From positions 61,932 through 125,931 of the forward strand of contig JAEUPE010000038.1 of NCBI GenBank assembly GCA_016790435.1: 64,000 bases of DNA. The letters run 5' to 3'. Source of the DNA: Rubrivivax sp. Lineage in GTDB: Bacteria; Pseudomonadota; Gammaproteobacteria; Burkholderiales; Burkholderiaceae_C. Every line of letters starts with the position of its first letter. Position 1 is the first letter of the stretch. This document shows, piece after piece, positions 1-10,817 of this stretch. The notes under the pieces were generated by a model. That model saw only the letters and a list, made by a program, of their open reading frames with translations, did not search any database and was not told where the DNA came from. The translations under genes and the position numbers were made by a program.

Positions 1-1952
1 CGAGAGGGCTTGGCGCCTCGCGGCGCGGCAAGGGACTTGAGTTCGTCGGCCACGTCGGCGCTGGTGCGGCGATCGAGATAGACGCGGCTCCACACCTCGA
101 GGTTGAGCAGCGCCAGCAGCGCATCGGTGCCGTCGCTGCGGTTGGATTCGTGGTCGGCCAGCAGCGCCGAAACGGCCTCGGGACGGAACAGGCCGCGCTG
201 CCGCACCACGGCGGGCGAGAGCAGTTCTCGCACGACAGCGAGCAGTTCCTTCTTGAGCCAGGCCCCCATGGGCGTCCCGAAGCCGCGCTTGGCGCGGTGC
301 AGGATGTCGTCGGGCAGTTGCGGCGACAGGGCCTGTTTCATCAGGTGCTTGAGCGTGCCGCCCTTCACCTTCAGCTCGCCCGGGATGGCAGCAGCCATCT
401 CGACGAGTTCGTGGTCCAGCAGGGGCACGCGACACTCCAGGCTCACGGCCATGCTCATCTTGTCGGTCAGCAGCAGAAGGTCGTCGGGCAGTTGGGTTTC
501 GGCGTCGACGGCGAACATCCGGTTCAGTTCGTCGTCGCGGCCCGCGGAAGCGAAGGCGGCGTGGAGGCGATCGTCCGCGCCAGCGGTGGGCGCCGCCAGC
601 ATGAGCTGCGCCACCGACTCGCGAGACACCACCTGCAGATAGCTGCGATAACGCTCGTCGGCACCCATCTCGGCGCTGGCGATGAAGCCCTTGGCCAGGC
701 GCGCCATGTTCAGCCACTTGTTGTGCCGGTCTGCCGGCAGGCGTGCCGCCGTGGCGCTGGCCACGCGTCGCGCCCAGCCGGGGAGCGAGTTGAACCGCTG
801 CGCGTAGTGCGCGCCCAGGTAGCGGCGGTAGCCGCCGAAGAGCTCATCGCCTCCGACGCCGGAGAGGATCACCTTGACATCGTGGCGCGCGAACTCGCTG
901 ACGAGGTAGGTGGTGATGAAGGCCGAGTCGGCGATCGGCTCGTCCATGTGCCACACGAGCTTGGGCAGCAGGCCGACGACGTCGGGCTTGACGACGATCT
1001 CGTGGTGCTCGGTCTTGAACAGCTCGGCCACGCGACGCGCGTAGGGCAGTTCGTTGTAGAGCTGCTCGGCGCTGCCGCCCTCGAAGCCGATGGCATAGGT
1101 GCGAATCGGTTGCCCATCGCCGTGCCGGGCCATCGCCGCCACGACGGCGCTGGAATCGACGCCGCCGGAGAGGAACGCGCCGATCGGCACGTCGCTCACC
1201 ATCTGCATGTGCACCGAGCGGTCGATGCCTTCGCGAATGCGCTGCACCCAGTCGGCTTCGGTGGCCTTGCGGTCGACGGCAGCGGACAGGCGCCACCAGC
1301 GCCACTCGCGCACATGGCCGTTCTCCACCGCCAGCAGCGTGGCCGGAGGCAGCTTGCGGATGCCGCGGAAGATGGACAGCGGCGCCGGCACGTAACCCAG
1401 GTGCAGGTAGTCGCCCAGCGCGTCGCGGTTGAGCTCGGTGCGCACGCCCGGCAGCTGCAGCAGCGCCTTGGCCTCGGTGGCGAACGCAAGGCGCTGGCCA
1501 TCCTGCAGCACGTACAGAGGCTTCACGCCCAGCCGGTCGCGGCCGATCAGCAAGCGGCGGCGCCGGGCGTCCCACAGCGCGAAGTCGAACATGCCGTTCA
1601 GGTGCTGCACCACCTCGTCGCCCCAGGCGGCGTAGCCGTGCAGCAGCGTCTCGCTGTCAGAGCCGGTCTTGAAGTGATAGCCCTTGGCCTGGAGCTCGGC
1701 GCGAAGTTCACGATAGTTGTAGATCTCGCCGTTGCAGACGATGGTGAGCGAGCCGTCGGCGTTGCTGATCGGTTGATGCCCGCCGGCCAGGTCGATGATC
1801 GACAGGCGCCGCATCGCGATGCCGCAGGCGCCGTCGATGTGCTGGCCCTCGTCGTCGGGGCCCCGGTGCGCCGTGACGTCGCCCATCGCGGTGAGCCAGC
1901 GGGGTTCGACCGGCTTGCCGTCGAGGTGGATGAGGCCGTGGATGCCGCACAT
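1..1952 (-). CDS. asnB: Glutamine-hydrolysing asparagine synthase-type amidotransferase (3' end off window)
   Basis: Class II glutamine amidotransferase of the AsnB family: an N-terminal Ntn glutaminase domain releases ammonia, and a C-terminal synthetase domain uses ATP to amidate a carboxylate. The protein starts MCGI, so Cys2 is the nucleophile after Met removal. The motifs AHRGPDDEG and NGEIYNY follow, and the PPi-loop SGGVDSS lies near residue 262. About 650 codons are present and the frame is still open at base 1. It is the last visible gene of the minus-strand exopolysaccharide block, 59 bp after the glycosyltransferase. In XrtA loci such enzymes are thought to amidate sugar acids in the polymer, but a housekeeping asparagine synthetase cannot be excluded. 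Confidence 0.9.
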   Translation of the reverse strand, partial: MCGIHGLIHLDGKPVEPRWLTAMGDVTAHRGPDDEGQHIDGACGIAMRRLSIIDLAGGHQPISNADGSLTIVCNGEIYNYRELRAELQAKGYHFKTGSDSETLLHGYAAWGDEVVQHLNGMFDFALWDARRRRLLIGRDRLGVKPLYVLQDGQRLAFATEAKALLQLPGVRTELNRDALGDYLHLGYVPAPLSIFRGIRKLPPATLLAVENGHVREWRWWRLSAAVDRKATEADWVQRIREGIDRSVHMQMVSDVPIGAFLSGGVDSSAVVAAMARHGDGQPIRTYAIGFEGGSAEQLYNELPYARRVAELFKTEHHEIVVKPDVVGLLPKLVWHMDEPIADSAFITTYLVSEFARHDVKVILSGVGGDELFGGYRRYLGAHYAQRFNSLPGWARRVASATAARLPADRHNKWLNMARLAKGFIASAEMGADERYRSYLQVVSRESVAQLMLAAPTAGADDRLHAAFASAGRDDELNRMFAVDAETQLPDDLLLLTDKMSMAVSLECRVPLLDHELVEMAAAIPGELKVKGGTLKHLMKQALSPQLPDDILHRAKRGFGTPMGAWLKKELLAVVRELLSPAVVRQRGLFRPEAVSALLADHESNRSDGTDALLALLNLEVWSRVYLDRRTSADVADELKSLAAPRGAKPS

Positions 1953-2011
1953 GCGGTGGATGCTCCTTCTGGGGTCTCGCCGATGCGATGCGGGCGCCGC
2001 GCGGATGCGGG

Positions 2012-3229
2012 TCAGGCGCCCAGTGCCGCCGGCAGCGGGCGGCCGCGCCCGGCCAGCGCCTGGCGGTAGACCTCGGCATAGCGCGCGACGCTGTTGCTCC
2101 AGGTGCGCTCCTGCTCGACGAAGCGGCGGGCCTGTTGTCGGATGCGCGGCCATTCCGCCTCACGGCCCAGCACGTCGAGCAGCCCCACGGCAAGCGCCTT
2201 GGCGTCGCCGGCCGGGCACAGGTACCCCGTCTCGCCGTGACGGATGAGCTCACGGTGCCCGCCCACGTCGCTGGCGACGAAGACGCGCCCTTGCGCCATC
2301 GCCTCGAGCGGCTTGAGCGGGGTGACGAGTTCGGTGAGGCGGATGGGCAGGCGCGGATAGGCGAGCACGTCGATCAGCTCGTAGTACCGCTGCACCTCGC
2401 CGTGCGGCACGCGGCCGGTGAAGATCACCTGGTCGGCGACGCCGGCGGCAACCGCCTGCGCCTTCAGCGCCGCATCCTGCGGGCCGCCGCCCACGAGCAG
2501 CAGGCGCAACGACGGGCGCTGCGGCAGCATCTGGGCGAAAGCATCGACCAGCAGGTGCAAGCCTTCGTAGCCATAGAACGACCCGGCGAATCCGAGCACC
2601 GTGCAGCCGTCGAGACCCAGCCGGGTGCGCAGCGACGGATCAGCGGGCACGCCGAACTTGAAGTTGGAGACGTCCACCGCATTCGGGATCACGGTGACGC
2701 GATCGGCGTCGATGCCGCGCAGGGCGATGTCGCCGCGCAGGCCCTCGCAGATCGTGGTGATGCGATCGGCCCGCCTCAACGCGAAGGTCTCGAGCGCACG
2801 CGACAGCCGATAGCGCAGACTGCCTTCGGTGGTGGTGCCGTGGTCGACGGCGGCGTCTTCCCACGAAGCGCGCATCTCGTAGACGACAGGCACCCGCAGC
2901 GAAAGCCGTGCCCACAGCGCCGGCAGCGCGTTCAGCACCGGCGAGTGGGCATGGATGAGGTCGGGCTTCTCTGCTCGGGCCACTTCGACGATGCGTGCCG
3001 CCGTGAGGCGCATCTGCGCCATCAGCCCAGCGCCTTCGGCGCTCGGCGTGCGGTAGAGCTTCAAGCCCTCGACGACCTCTTCGCGCGCTTCGCCGGGGCC
3101 CTGCTTGGGCGTGGTGAGCTGCACCGTCTCCCAGCCACGCCGGCGCTGCTCGCGCAGGATGGCGAGCGTGCGGAAGGTGTAGCCGCTGTGCAGCGGGATC
3201 GAGTGATCCAGCACGTGCAGGATGCGCAT
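2012..3229 (-). CDS. XrtA-associated GT4 glycosyltransferase (Daro_2409/Stp3 type)
   Basis: Predicted cytoplasmic GT-B sugar transferase of 405 residues that adds a sugar to the lipid-linked exopolysaccharide repeat. It begins MRILHVLDHS, and the next stretch (SGYTFRTLAIL) is typical of the PEP-CTERM/exosortase A-associated Stp3 family. The C-terminal half has the GT4 nucleotide-sugar-binding pattern (GSFYGYEGLHLL, then PLKPLEAMA). The ATG at 3229 was chosen because homology begins exactly there; the frame stays open upstream but that part lies inside the preceding gene. It follows the amidotransferase with a 14-bp gap, which indicates one operon. The exact sugar is unknown. Confidence 0.9.
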   Translation of the reverse strand: MRILHVLDHSIPLHSGYTFRTLAILREQRRRGWETVQLTTPKQGPGEAREEVVEGLKLYRTPSAEGAGLMAQMRLTAARIVEVARAEKPDLIHAHSPVLNALPALWARLSLRVPVVYEMRASWEDAAVDHGTTTEGSLRYRLSRALETFALRRADRITTICEGLRGDIALRGIDADRVTVIPNAVDVSNFKFGVPADPSLRTRLGLDGCTVLGFAGSFYGYEGLHLLVDAFAQMLPQRPSLRLLLVGGGPQDAALKAQAVAAGVADQVIFTGRVPHGEVQRYYELIDVLAYPRLPIRLTELVTPLKPLEAMAQGRVFVASDVGGHRELIRHGETGYLCPAGDAKALAVGLLDVLGREAEWPRIRQQARRFVEQERTWSNSVARYAEVYRQALAGRGRPLPAALGA

Positions 3230-3243
3230 CGTCACCCCGGCGG

Positions 3244-5199
3244 TCAGGCCACCGCTTCGGCCGAAACCGCGCCGGCGGTAGGCACGGCCGCCTCCGGCAT
3301 CACACGGTCTTCGATGCCCTGGCGCAGGAAGGCTTCGAACATCAGCAGCGTCCAAAGCGGCGCGCTGTAGTCGCGCGTGCCGTTCTGGTGCGCATCGACC
3401 AAGTGGTGCAGATAGCCTTCGTTGAACCAGCCGGTGGAAAGCAACCGCTCGCCGAGCACCGATTCGCGCACACGCTGCCGCAGCGGGCCGCGGAACCAGC
3501 GCGCCAGCGGTACGGCAAAGCCCATCTTCGGGCGGTAGAGGATGTCGTCGGAGAGCGCCGGCTCCATCGCCTTCTTGAGCAGGTACTTGCCCTCGTTGCC
3601 GCGCACCTTGAGGTTGGAAGGCAGCGACGCTAGCCACTCGACGAGCGGGTGGTCCATCAGCGGCTCGCGCACCTCGAGCGAGTGGGCCATGCTGGCGCGG
3701 TCGACCTTGGTGTTGATGTCACCCACCAGGTAGGTCTTCAGGTCCAGGTACTGGATGAGCGCGAGCGGGTCGTCGGTCTGGGCCTGGGCGGCATGGTGGT
3801 CGAAGACGGCACGCGCGTTGTAGCCGCCGAGCTCGCGCTTCAGTGTGGCGCTGAAGAGCTGCTCGCGCATGGGACCGCGCAGGATGCTGACGGAGTGGAA
3901 GTAGGCTTCCACCGAGGTACGCGCCATGCCCTCGAAGGTGGTCTTGGCGCGGAACATGCGCGGCGCCCAGTCGGCCTTGGGGTAGAGGCGGCCGAGAGCG
4001 CCGAAGAGCGGCCGGCGCAGCCCGTAGGGCAACGACGAGCGCATGCGCTCCTCCATCAGGTGCATTCGGTATCGGCGGTAGCCGCCGAAGGTCTCGTCGC
4101 CTCCGTCGCCCGACAACGCCACCGTCACGCGCTTGCGGGCCAGCTGGCAGACACGGTAGGTTGGAATGGCCGAGCTGTCGGCGTAGGGCTCGTCGTACAG
4201 GTGCGCGAGCGTGTCGATGAGATCGAAGTCGTCGCTCTTGACGGTCTCGACATGGTGGTCGGTGCGGTAGCGGTCGGCGACGATCTGCGCGAACTGCGAC
4301 TCGTTGAACTTCGGGTCGTCGAAGGCGATCGAGCAGGTGCGCACCGGTGCGTCGGACAGCCCGGCCATCGTCGCCACGACGGCACTCGAATCCACTCCAC
4401 CGGACAGGAAGGCGCCGAGCGGCACCTCGGAAATCATGCGCAGGCGCACCGCCTCGCGCAGGCGGTGGCGCAGTTCCTCGCTCGCTTCCTCCACGCCGAT
4501 GGTGCTGCCGAGCGTGAAGTGCACGTCCCAGTACGGTCGCGGCTTCGGCTCGGCCTCGCCACGTCGCCAGGTGAGCATGTGGCCCGGCGGCATCTTCTTG
4601 GCTTGCTTGAAGATCGTCCGGGGCTCGGCCACGTAGCCGAGGGCGAAGTACTCCTCGATCGCCAGCGGGTCCACGTCTCGGCGCATGCCGCCATGCGTGA
4701 GCACCGACTTGAGCTCGCTGCCGAAGAGCAGCGTGCCGTCGTCGAGCACGGAGTAGAAGAGCGGCTTCACGCCCAGGCGGTCACGCGCCATGAAGAGCGT
4801 CTGGCGGTTGCGGTCCCAAAGCACGAGGGCGAACATGCCGCGCAGGCGCTTCAGGCAGTCCTCACCCCAGGCCTCCCAGGCGTGCACGATGCACTCGGTG
4901 TCGCTCTTCGTGCGGAACACATGCCCGAGCGCCTGCAGTTCGGGCATCAGTTCCTGGTAGTTGTAGATCTCGCCGTTGAAGACGATGCAGACGCTGCCGT
5001 CTTCGTTGAAGAGTGGCTGCTGCCCGGTGGCCACGTCGATGATCGAGAGGCGCCGGTGGCCGAAGCCGACCCCGGGCTCGACGTGCACGCTGCCCTCGTC
5101 GGGCCCACGGTGGTGCTGCGCATCGTTCATGCGCTGCAGCGCCGCGCGGGCGATCGGGCGCTGCCCGCGGGTGTCGAAGATGCCGGTGATTCCGCACAT
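3244..5199 (-). CDS. XrtA/PEP-CTERM system amidotransferase 1 (AsnB-like)
   Basis: A 651-residue class II glutamine amidotransferase/asparagine synthase homologue, closest in layout to the exosortase A-associated amidotransferase 1 family. Cys2 is the glutaminase nucleophile; RGPDEG (about 31-36) and FNGEIYNY (about 74-81) line the glutamine pocket; SGGVDSS (266-272) is the ATP pyrophosphatase loop. It is a second paralogue of the gene at 1-1952, with the Stp3-type transferase between them. The expected role is amidation of a uronic or amino-sugar acid in the exported polymer, inferred from context. It starts with ATG at 5199 after a 269-bp gap, so an internal promoter is possible. Confidence 0.92.
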   Translation of the reverse strand: MCGITGIFDTRGQRPIARAALQRMNDAQHHRGPDEGSVHVEPGVGFGHRRLSIIDVATGQQPLFNEDGSVCIVFNGEIYNYQELMPELQALGHVFRTKSDTECIVHAWEAWGEDCLKRLRGMFALVLWDRNRQTLFMARDRLGVKPLFYSVLDDGTLLFGSELKSVLTHGGMRRDVDPLAIEEYFALGYVAEPRTIFKQAKKMPPGHMLTWRRGEAEPKPRPYWDVHFTLGSTIGVEEASEELRHRLREAVRLRMISEVPLGAFLSGGVDSSAVVATMAGLSDAPVRTCSIAFDDPKFNESQFAQIVADRYRTDHHVETVKSDDFDLIDTLAHLYDEPYADSSAIPTYRVCQLARKRVTVALSGDGGDETFGGYRRYRMHLMEERMRSSLPYGLRRPLFGALGRLYPKADWAPRMFRAKTTFEGMARTSVEAYFHSVSILRGPMREQLFSATLKRELGGYNARAVFDHHAAQAQTDDPLALIQYLDLKTYLVGDINTKVDRASMAHSLEVREPLMDHPLVEWLASLPSNLKVRGNEGKYLLKKAMEPALSDDILYRPKMGFAVPLARWFRGPLRQRVRESVLGERLLSTGWFNEGYLHHLVDAHQNGTRDYSAPLWTLLMFEAFLRQGIEDRVMPEAAVPTAGAVSAEAVA

Positions 5200-5319
5200 G
5201 GCCTGGTTGGGTTTCAGCCGCAGGTCACGCGAAGGGATTCAGGCGCATCGCGAGGGAGATGCCGATGGGCCCGGCCGTTCCCGCGCTCCACCTGCTCGAG
5301 GCATCCCGTCGCCCTGCCC

Positions 5320-5343
5320 TGCGCCCCTCTTACCTGGGGCGCA
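5320..5343. other. Inverted repeat in the 5200-5468 intergenic gap
   Basis: A perfect 8-bp stem (TGCGCCCC/GGGGCGCA) with an 8-nt loop lies in the 269-bp gap between the Stp2-type transferase and amidotransferase 1. No T-run follows on either strand, so it is not a clear intrinsic terminator. It could be an attenuator or operator. Nothing else was recognised in this gap. Confidence 0.3.
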
Positions 5344-5468
5344 TGGGTTCTGCGGCAGCGATTTCGATGGTATGCGAGCGCCCTCGCGTCAACGCTGGAC
5401 AAAGTCGCCTCGATCAGGGGAGACCCCCATGAACGGCGATGGAACATGACTTCTCGCACGGGCCGCAA

Positions 5469-6710
5469 TCAGCCCGGCGCCGTCGAGCCGCGATACACGG
5501 ACAAGTAACCGTCGATCATGGCCTGCAGGCTGAAGCGGCGCAGCACGCGGTCACGACCCGCATGCCCCAGCGCGCGGGCGGAATCCGGGCGCACTGCCCA
5601 GGCGGACAGGCCCTGCGCCATGGCCTCGATGTCGCCGGCGCGGACGAGCAGCCCGCTGCGGCCAGCGCTCACCAGTTCAGGGTTTCCGCCGACGGCCGTG
5701 GCGAGCACCGGCAGGCCGCTGGCCATCGCTTCGAGGATGGTGTTGGAAACGCCCTCGGCGAGCGACGGCAGCGCGAAGGCGTCGAAGGCGCGCATCAGTT
5801 CGGGCACGTCGCTGCGCTCTCCAGGCAGCCAGGCCAGGTCGGCCACGCCGCCTTCTTCGAGGACTTGCCGTGCTTCGGCACGCAACGGGCCATCGCCGAT
5901 CATCACGAGGCGCATTCGATCGCGAAGTGCCGGCGCACGGTGCAGCGCGAGTACGAAGGCGCGCGCGAGGTCGGGTTGCGCCTTCACCGTCATCATGCGC
6001 CCCACGGTGCCCACGACCCAGAGACCTGGCTCGTTGAACGGGCTGCCGGTGACTGGCTCACGTCCGCGCTGTCCGCCCGCCCCCCCGGCGGCGGGCCTGA
6101 AGCGCAGCGTGTCGACGCCGTTGTAGATCTGGTTCACTCGCCCTTCGCGGATGCCCACGCGTTGTACGAGGTAGCTGCCGAGTTCGCGCGACAGCGCGAC
6201 ATACCGATGCACGAACGGCGAGTACAGGCGCCTGACCCACTGGTGCCGGCGGCTGCTGCCGTCGATGTCTTCGGCATCGCGCCCATGCTCGCCGTGCACG
6301 CGCAGCGGCACGCCCGCCCACGCCGCCGCCGGCTGCATCTCGAGCGCCGCAAGGTTGCGCGTGTGCACGACGGCCGGCCTGCAGCGCCTGAGCAGCCGCA
6401 CGAACTCGGGGTAGAGACGCGCACCGTGACCCGGCGCCTTCTTCAGCGCGACGAGTTCGACATCACGGCGGCGCACACGTGCGGCGAAGCCGTCCACCAC
6501 TTCGGTGAGCGACACGACCATGTGCCGCGCAGCCGCCTGCGGCATGTGATTGATGAGGTTGACGACGCCGTTCTCGAGGCCCCCGGTGTCGAAACGGTAG
6601 ACGACATGGCAGATCAGCGGCGGTTCAGATGCAAGCGCTGCCGCCGCCTCGCCACTGCGTGCATCCGTGTTCACGCCCCCACTCGAGGCAACGTGGCCGC
6701 CGTCGCGCAC
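5469..6710 (-). CDS. XrtA/EpsH1-associated sugar transferase (Stp2 type, GT4)
   Basis: A 413-residue GT-B glycosyltransferase for exopolysaccharide assembly in the cytoplasm. After a roughly 30-residue variable leader comes ICHVVYRFDTGGLENG, which matches the Stp2 family of PEP-CTERM/EpsH1-linked transferases. The C-terminal half holds GT4-type signatures (PSLAEGVSNTILEAMASGLPV, followed by an ATAVGGNPELV segment). It lies 7 bp downstream of the nucleotide-sugar dehydrogenase, so the two are probably co-translated from one message. Donor and acceptor cannot be told from sequence. Confidence 0.9.
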   Translation of the reverse strand: MRDGGHVASSGGVNTDARSGEAAAALASEPPLICHVVYRFDTGGLENGVVNLINHMPQAAARHMVVSLTEVVDGFAARVRRRDVELVALKKAPGHGARLYPEFVRLLRRCRPAVVHTRNLAALEMQPAAAWAGVPLRVHGEHGRDAEDIDGSSRRHQWVRRLYSPFVHRYVALSRELGSYLVQRVGIREGRVNQIYNGVDTLRFRPAAGGAGGQRGREPVTGSPFNEPGLWVVGTVGRMMTVKAQPDLARAFVLALHRAPALRDRMRLVMIGDGPLRAEARQVLEEGGVADLAWLPGERSDVPELMRAFDAFALPSLAEGVSNTILEAMASGLPVLATAVGGNPELVSAGRSGLLVRAGDIEAMAQGLSAWAVRPDSARALGHAGRDRVLRRFSLQAMIDGYLSVYRGSTAPG

Positions 6711-6717
6711 AGGTGCT

Positions 6718-7998
<1,281 letters not shown>

Positions 7999-8056
7999 GT
8001 TGGTTTCCCGTTTTTTCGTGAGTGCTGGAAGGAGATGCGGTGCGGGTGAGCCGCTG

Positions 8057-9700
8057 TCAGCGTCGCGGTGCGGTGGCGCTGGCGGCCGGTTCGAGGACGG
8101 CGGCGATTTGGTCCAGGTGCGCAGCGACAAACTGCTGCAGTCGCTCCGACCCCTGCCCATCCTCGGAAACTGGCGTGTAGAACATGAGCACGGCGCTGTC
8201 GTCGCCGCGGCCCGCGAGCCGCTGCAATGCCAGCCAGAGCATCGCCTGGGCGTCGCTCGCGACATAGCGGCCGGCGACGCGGTAGACGCGCCACACGAGC
8301 AAACGCTGGGTCGGGTTCAACTTCGGGTCCGCCGGCGTACGCAGTTGCGTGGCGTGCAAGTCGACGGCCCCGCCAGCTGCGAGAGCAGCGACGCGCGCCG
8401 CCGGATGGGCCAATGCCAACCATGTCATCGAGCCCTCCTCGACCAGGACGTTGGTCGAGGTGATCATCTTGCGGTCGTAGCCTTGGTCGCGGTACAGGCC
8501 CACCCAGACGCCGACGGCATCGCTGTCGCTGCCCCCGGACCGCCGGTATTGCGCGGCAGCGAAGGCGGCTGAATGGCGATAGGCGGGCAGCCAGCGGGTG
8601 ATGGGCTGATCGATGGCACTCCACGAAGGCGCGCTCGACCCGCCGGCGGTCAGCAGCCGAGCGGGCAGTTCCAGCGCCGGTGGAATGGTCGACACCGCGG
8701 CAACGCCCTCACCGTCGATTCGATCGTGCAAGCCCTGCGTGGCCGCGACAGTGAGGCCCACGGCCGCGGCCATCAGCCACGGGCCCGGGCGACGCGCCGC
8801 GTTGCCCGCCGACGCGGCCGCAGCGGCGGCTTCGGCGGCGGCATCGGCGGCAGGCGCGGCGTCGACGAAGCGGGCGCCGATCATGAACATCAGGAGGATC
8901 ACGACGCCGAAGAAGATCCAGCCGTAGACGAGGTGATCGGCGCCGGCGGCGAGCTTGTTGCTCGACAGGTGTCCGAGCATCACGATCATGTAGGCGCGCA
9001 GCCAGTTGGCGACGACCGGGACGGCGATGGCCACCGCCACGAAGGCCAGCCGGCGCTTGAGGGAGTGGAAGTTGAGGTACGCGAACAGCGTGCCGACCAT
9101 CACCGAGGCGATGAGGTAGCGCACGCCGCTGCAGGCGGCCACCACCGACCAGTTGCCCGAGGGAATGACGAACTGCAGCCCCTCGCGGTACACCGGGATG
9201 CCCGACAGGCGCAACGCGGCGACCGTGAAATCGGCTGTGCCCTCCATCATCGGCTCGATCAGGAACTCGCCCACCGGGACGCTGAAGAAGAGGAAGAGCA
9301 GCGGGAAGGCGATGACTCGCGCGAACCGCGTGCCGAGCACGGCCGGCACGGCGCTGACGATCATCGCCACCAGCGCGGTCTGCGCCACCGCATGCACGCC
9401 GGCCAATTGCCCGAGCAGCCACACCAGGCAGCAGGCCGCGAGCGGCAGCAGCCACGGCGCGGACGGGGCGATCGCGACGCGGGCCAGCTCGGCCCGCTTG
9501 CGCCACATGAGCGCCAGGGCGATGGGTGGCACGAGGAAGGCGTGGGCGAACGTGTCGGAACGCGACCAGATGGACACCATGGCCGTGCCGGTTTCGCGGA
9601 ACAGCCAGAGCAACGCGGCAAGCGCGAGCAGCAGAGGCAGCATCTGCTGCCAAGCCGGTGCCGGGCCCTGCGCCGGGAGCTTGAGCGCGGCCATGCTCAT
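8057..9700 (-). CDS. xrtA: Exosortase A fused to EpsI domain
   Basis: A membrane cysteine protease/transpeptidase that recognises PEP-CTERM tails and attaches or processes the secreted proteins at the inner membrane. Residues 1 to about 275 form a multi-pass exosortase core with the catalytic triad Cys190 (VVAACSGVR), Arg235 (NWLRAYM) and His256 (ADHLVYGW). After an Ala-rich linker (about 280-310) and another hydrophobic segment comes a periplasmic EpsI domain, containing IDQPITRWLP and VGLYRDQGYDRKMI. At 547 residues the length equals exosortase plus EpsI. It sits between femAB-like and dehydrogenase genes. Expected clients in this window are the PEP-CTERM proteins at 18627 and 32899. Confidence 0.95.
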   Translation of the reverse strand: MSMAALKLPAQGPAPAWQQMLPLLLALAALLWLFRETGTAMVSIWSRSDTFAHAFLVPPIALALMWRKRAELARVAIAPSAPWLLPLAACCLVWLLGQLAGVHAVAQTALVAMIVSAVPAVLGTRFARVIAFPLLFLFFSVPVGEFLIEPMMEGTADFTVAALRLSGIPVYREGLQFVIPSGNWSVVAACSGVRYLIASVMVGTLFAYLNFHSLKRRLAFVAVAIAVPVVANWLRAYMIVMLGHLSSNKLAAGADHLVYGWIFFGVVILLMFMIGARFVDAAPAADAAAEAAAAAASAGNAARRPGPWLMAAAVGLTVAATQGLHDRIDGEGVAAVSTIPPALELPARLLTAGGSSAPSWSAIDQPITRWLPAYRHSAAFAAAQYRRSGGSDSDAVGVWVGLYRDQGYDRKMITSTNVLVEEGSMTWLALAHPAARVAALAAGGAVDLHATQLRTPADPKLNPTQRLLVWRVYRVAGRYVASDAQAMLWLALQRLAGRGDDSAVLMFYTPVSEDGQGSERLQQFVAAHLDQIAAVLEPAASATAPRR

Positions 9701-9746
9701 CGGGTGTGCACGCGCACAAGGCCGTGCCGGTCGATCGGCCCCATGC

Positions 9747-10817
9747 TCATCCCAGCGAGCGGACCACGAACGGGCCGAGCCAGTTCGCGAAGCCGAGCGG
9801 CAGCTTGCGCCAGGTCTCGATCATCAGCTTGTACTTGGCGTTGGCCGGGTTGTTCTGCGGCACGGCGTCGCGCTTGTACAGGCGGTACTCGTAGCTGAGC
9901 GGCTGCGGCTCGAAGCCCCAGTTCTTCTTGAAGGCATACGGGCCGGTGCCCTGCTTGCTGCGCCCGTAGTCGAAGAGCGTGAAGCCACGCGCGCAGGAGC
10001 GGCGCATCAACTCCCAGTACTTGAAGTCGTTGGCCGCCAGGTCGCGCGCCGCGAGGTCGTCGCCGGCGTAGTACGGCAACACCTCGTTGCGGAAGTAGAA
10101 GCTGAGCACGCTGGACAGGAGTTGCCCCTCCTTGCCCGTGACCGTGAGCACTTCGCAGTCGGGGCCGAACTCGCGCTGCAGGGCCTCGAAGTAGCTGCGC
10201 GGCAAGGCCGGCGTGCCGTGGCGATGCACGTTGTCGGCGTAGAGCGAGAAGAACCGGCCGACGTCGCTGTCGAGCTCGCTCTTCAGCTCGTTCTTGATGC
10301 CCTTGCGAACCATCGCGCGCTGCTTGCGCGGGATGGCGTTCATGTTCGCTTCTTCGTCGGGCAGGATGGCCTTGCGGAAGGTGACGTACAAGTCCTGCGC
10401 CGGCCAGTCGGCGTGGCGCTTGTGCATGTGGCGCAGCTCGAGGTGCTGGACACCAAGGCTCACGGCCAGGCGTTCCGCCTCGGCTTCCAGCGCCGCAGCG
10501 CTCGCTTCGTCGGTGGCGGCCACGCCACCATAGACCGCGAAGGGCAGGCTCGTGAGCGCGTTGCCGAAGAGCAGGCTCTTCACGTGCGCCAGCGGCAGCA
10601 CGCCGGTGATGCGGTTGTCCTGCACCGCGAAGAGGTAGTGCGTGCGGTGGCGGAAGATCTGCTCGAGGATGCGTTGCCAGCCGCTGCGATGGAAGAAGGT
10701 GGCGCTGGGACAGTCCATGACGAACTGGTCCCAGGCGGCAGCTTGGCGGGCATCGCCCGCATGCAGGCGTTCGATCGTCGGCACGGTAAGTCGGAGCTCC
10801 GGGACTTCAGGCCGCAC
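9747..10817 (-). CDS. FemAB family XrtA/PEP-CTERM-associated protein
   Basis: A 356-residue double-GNAT (FemAB/FmhB-like) protein of the kind found only beside exosortase A. FemAB relatives transfer amino acids onto peptidoglycan precursors, so an aminoacyl or acyl transfer to the polymer or to a sorting intermediate is plausible but unproven. Visible landmarks are SATFFHRSGWQ (about 37-47), PRKQRAMVRKGIK in the middle, and the C-terminal DYGRSKQGTGPYAFKKNWGF, which is strongly conserved in the family. It overlaps the upstream deacetylase stop by 11 bp, so it is translationally coupled. Confidence 0.92.
   Translation of the reverse strand: MRPEVPELRLTVPTIERLHAGDARQAAAWDQFVMDCPSATFFHRSGWQRILEQIFRHRTHYLFAVQDNRITGVLPLAHVKSLLFGNALTSLPFAVYGGVAATDEASAAALEAEAERLAVSLGVQHLELRHMHKRHADWPAQDLYVTFRKAILPDEEANMNAIPRKQRAMVRKGIKNELKSELDSDVGRFFSLYADNVHRHGTPALPRSYFEALQREFGPDCEVLTVTGKEGQLLSSVLSFYFRNEVLPYYAGDDLAARDLAANDFKYWELMRRSCARGFTLFDYGRSKQGTGPYAFKKNWGFEPQPLSYEYRLYKRDAVPQNNPANAKYKLMIETWRKLPLGFANWLGPFVVRSLG

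Noticed and set aside
150-2069. A 639-codon open frame on the plus strand opposite asnB.
   Set aside because: It is antisense to a gene with clear amidotransferase motifs; high GC makes stop-free shadow frames common, and its translation is low-complexity.
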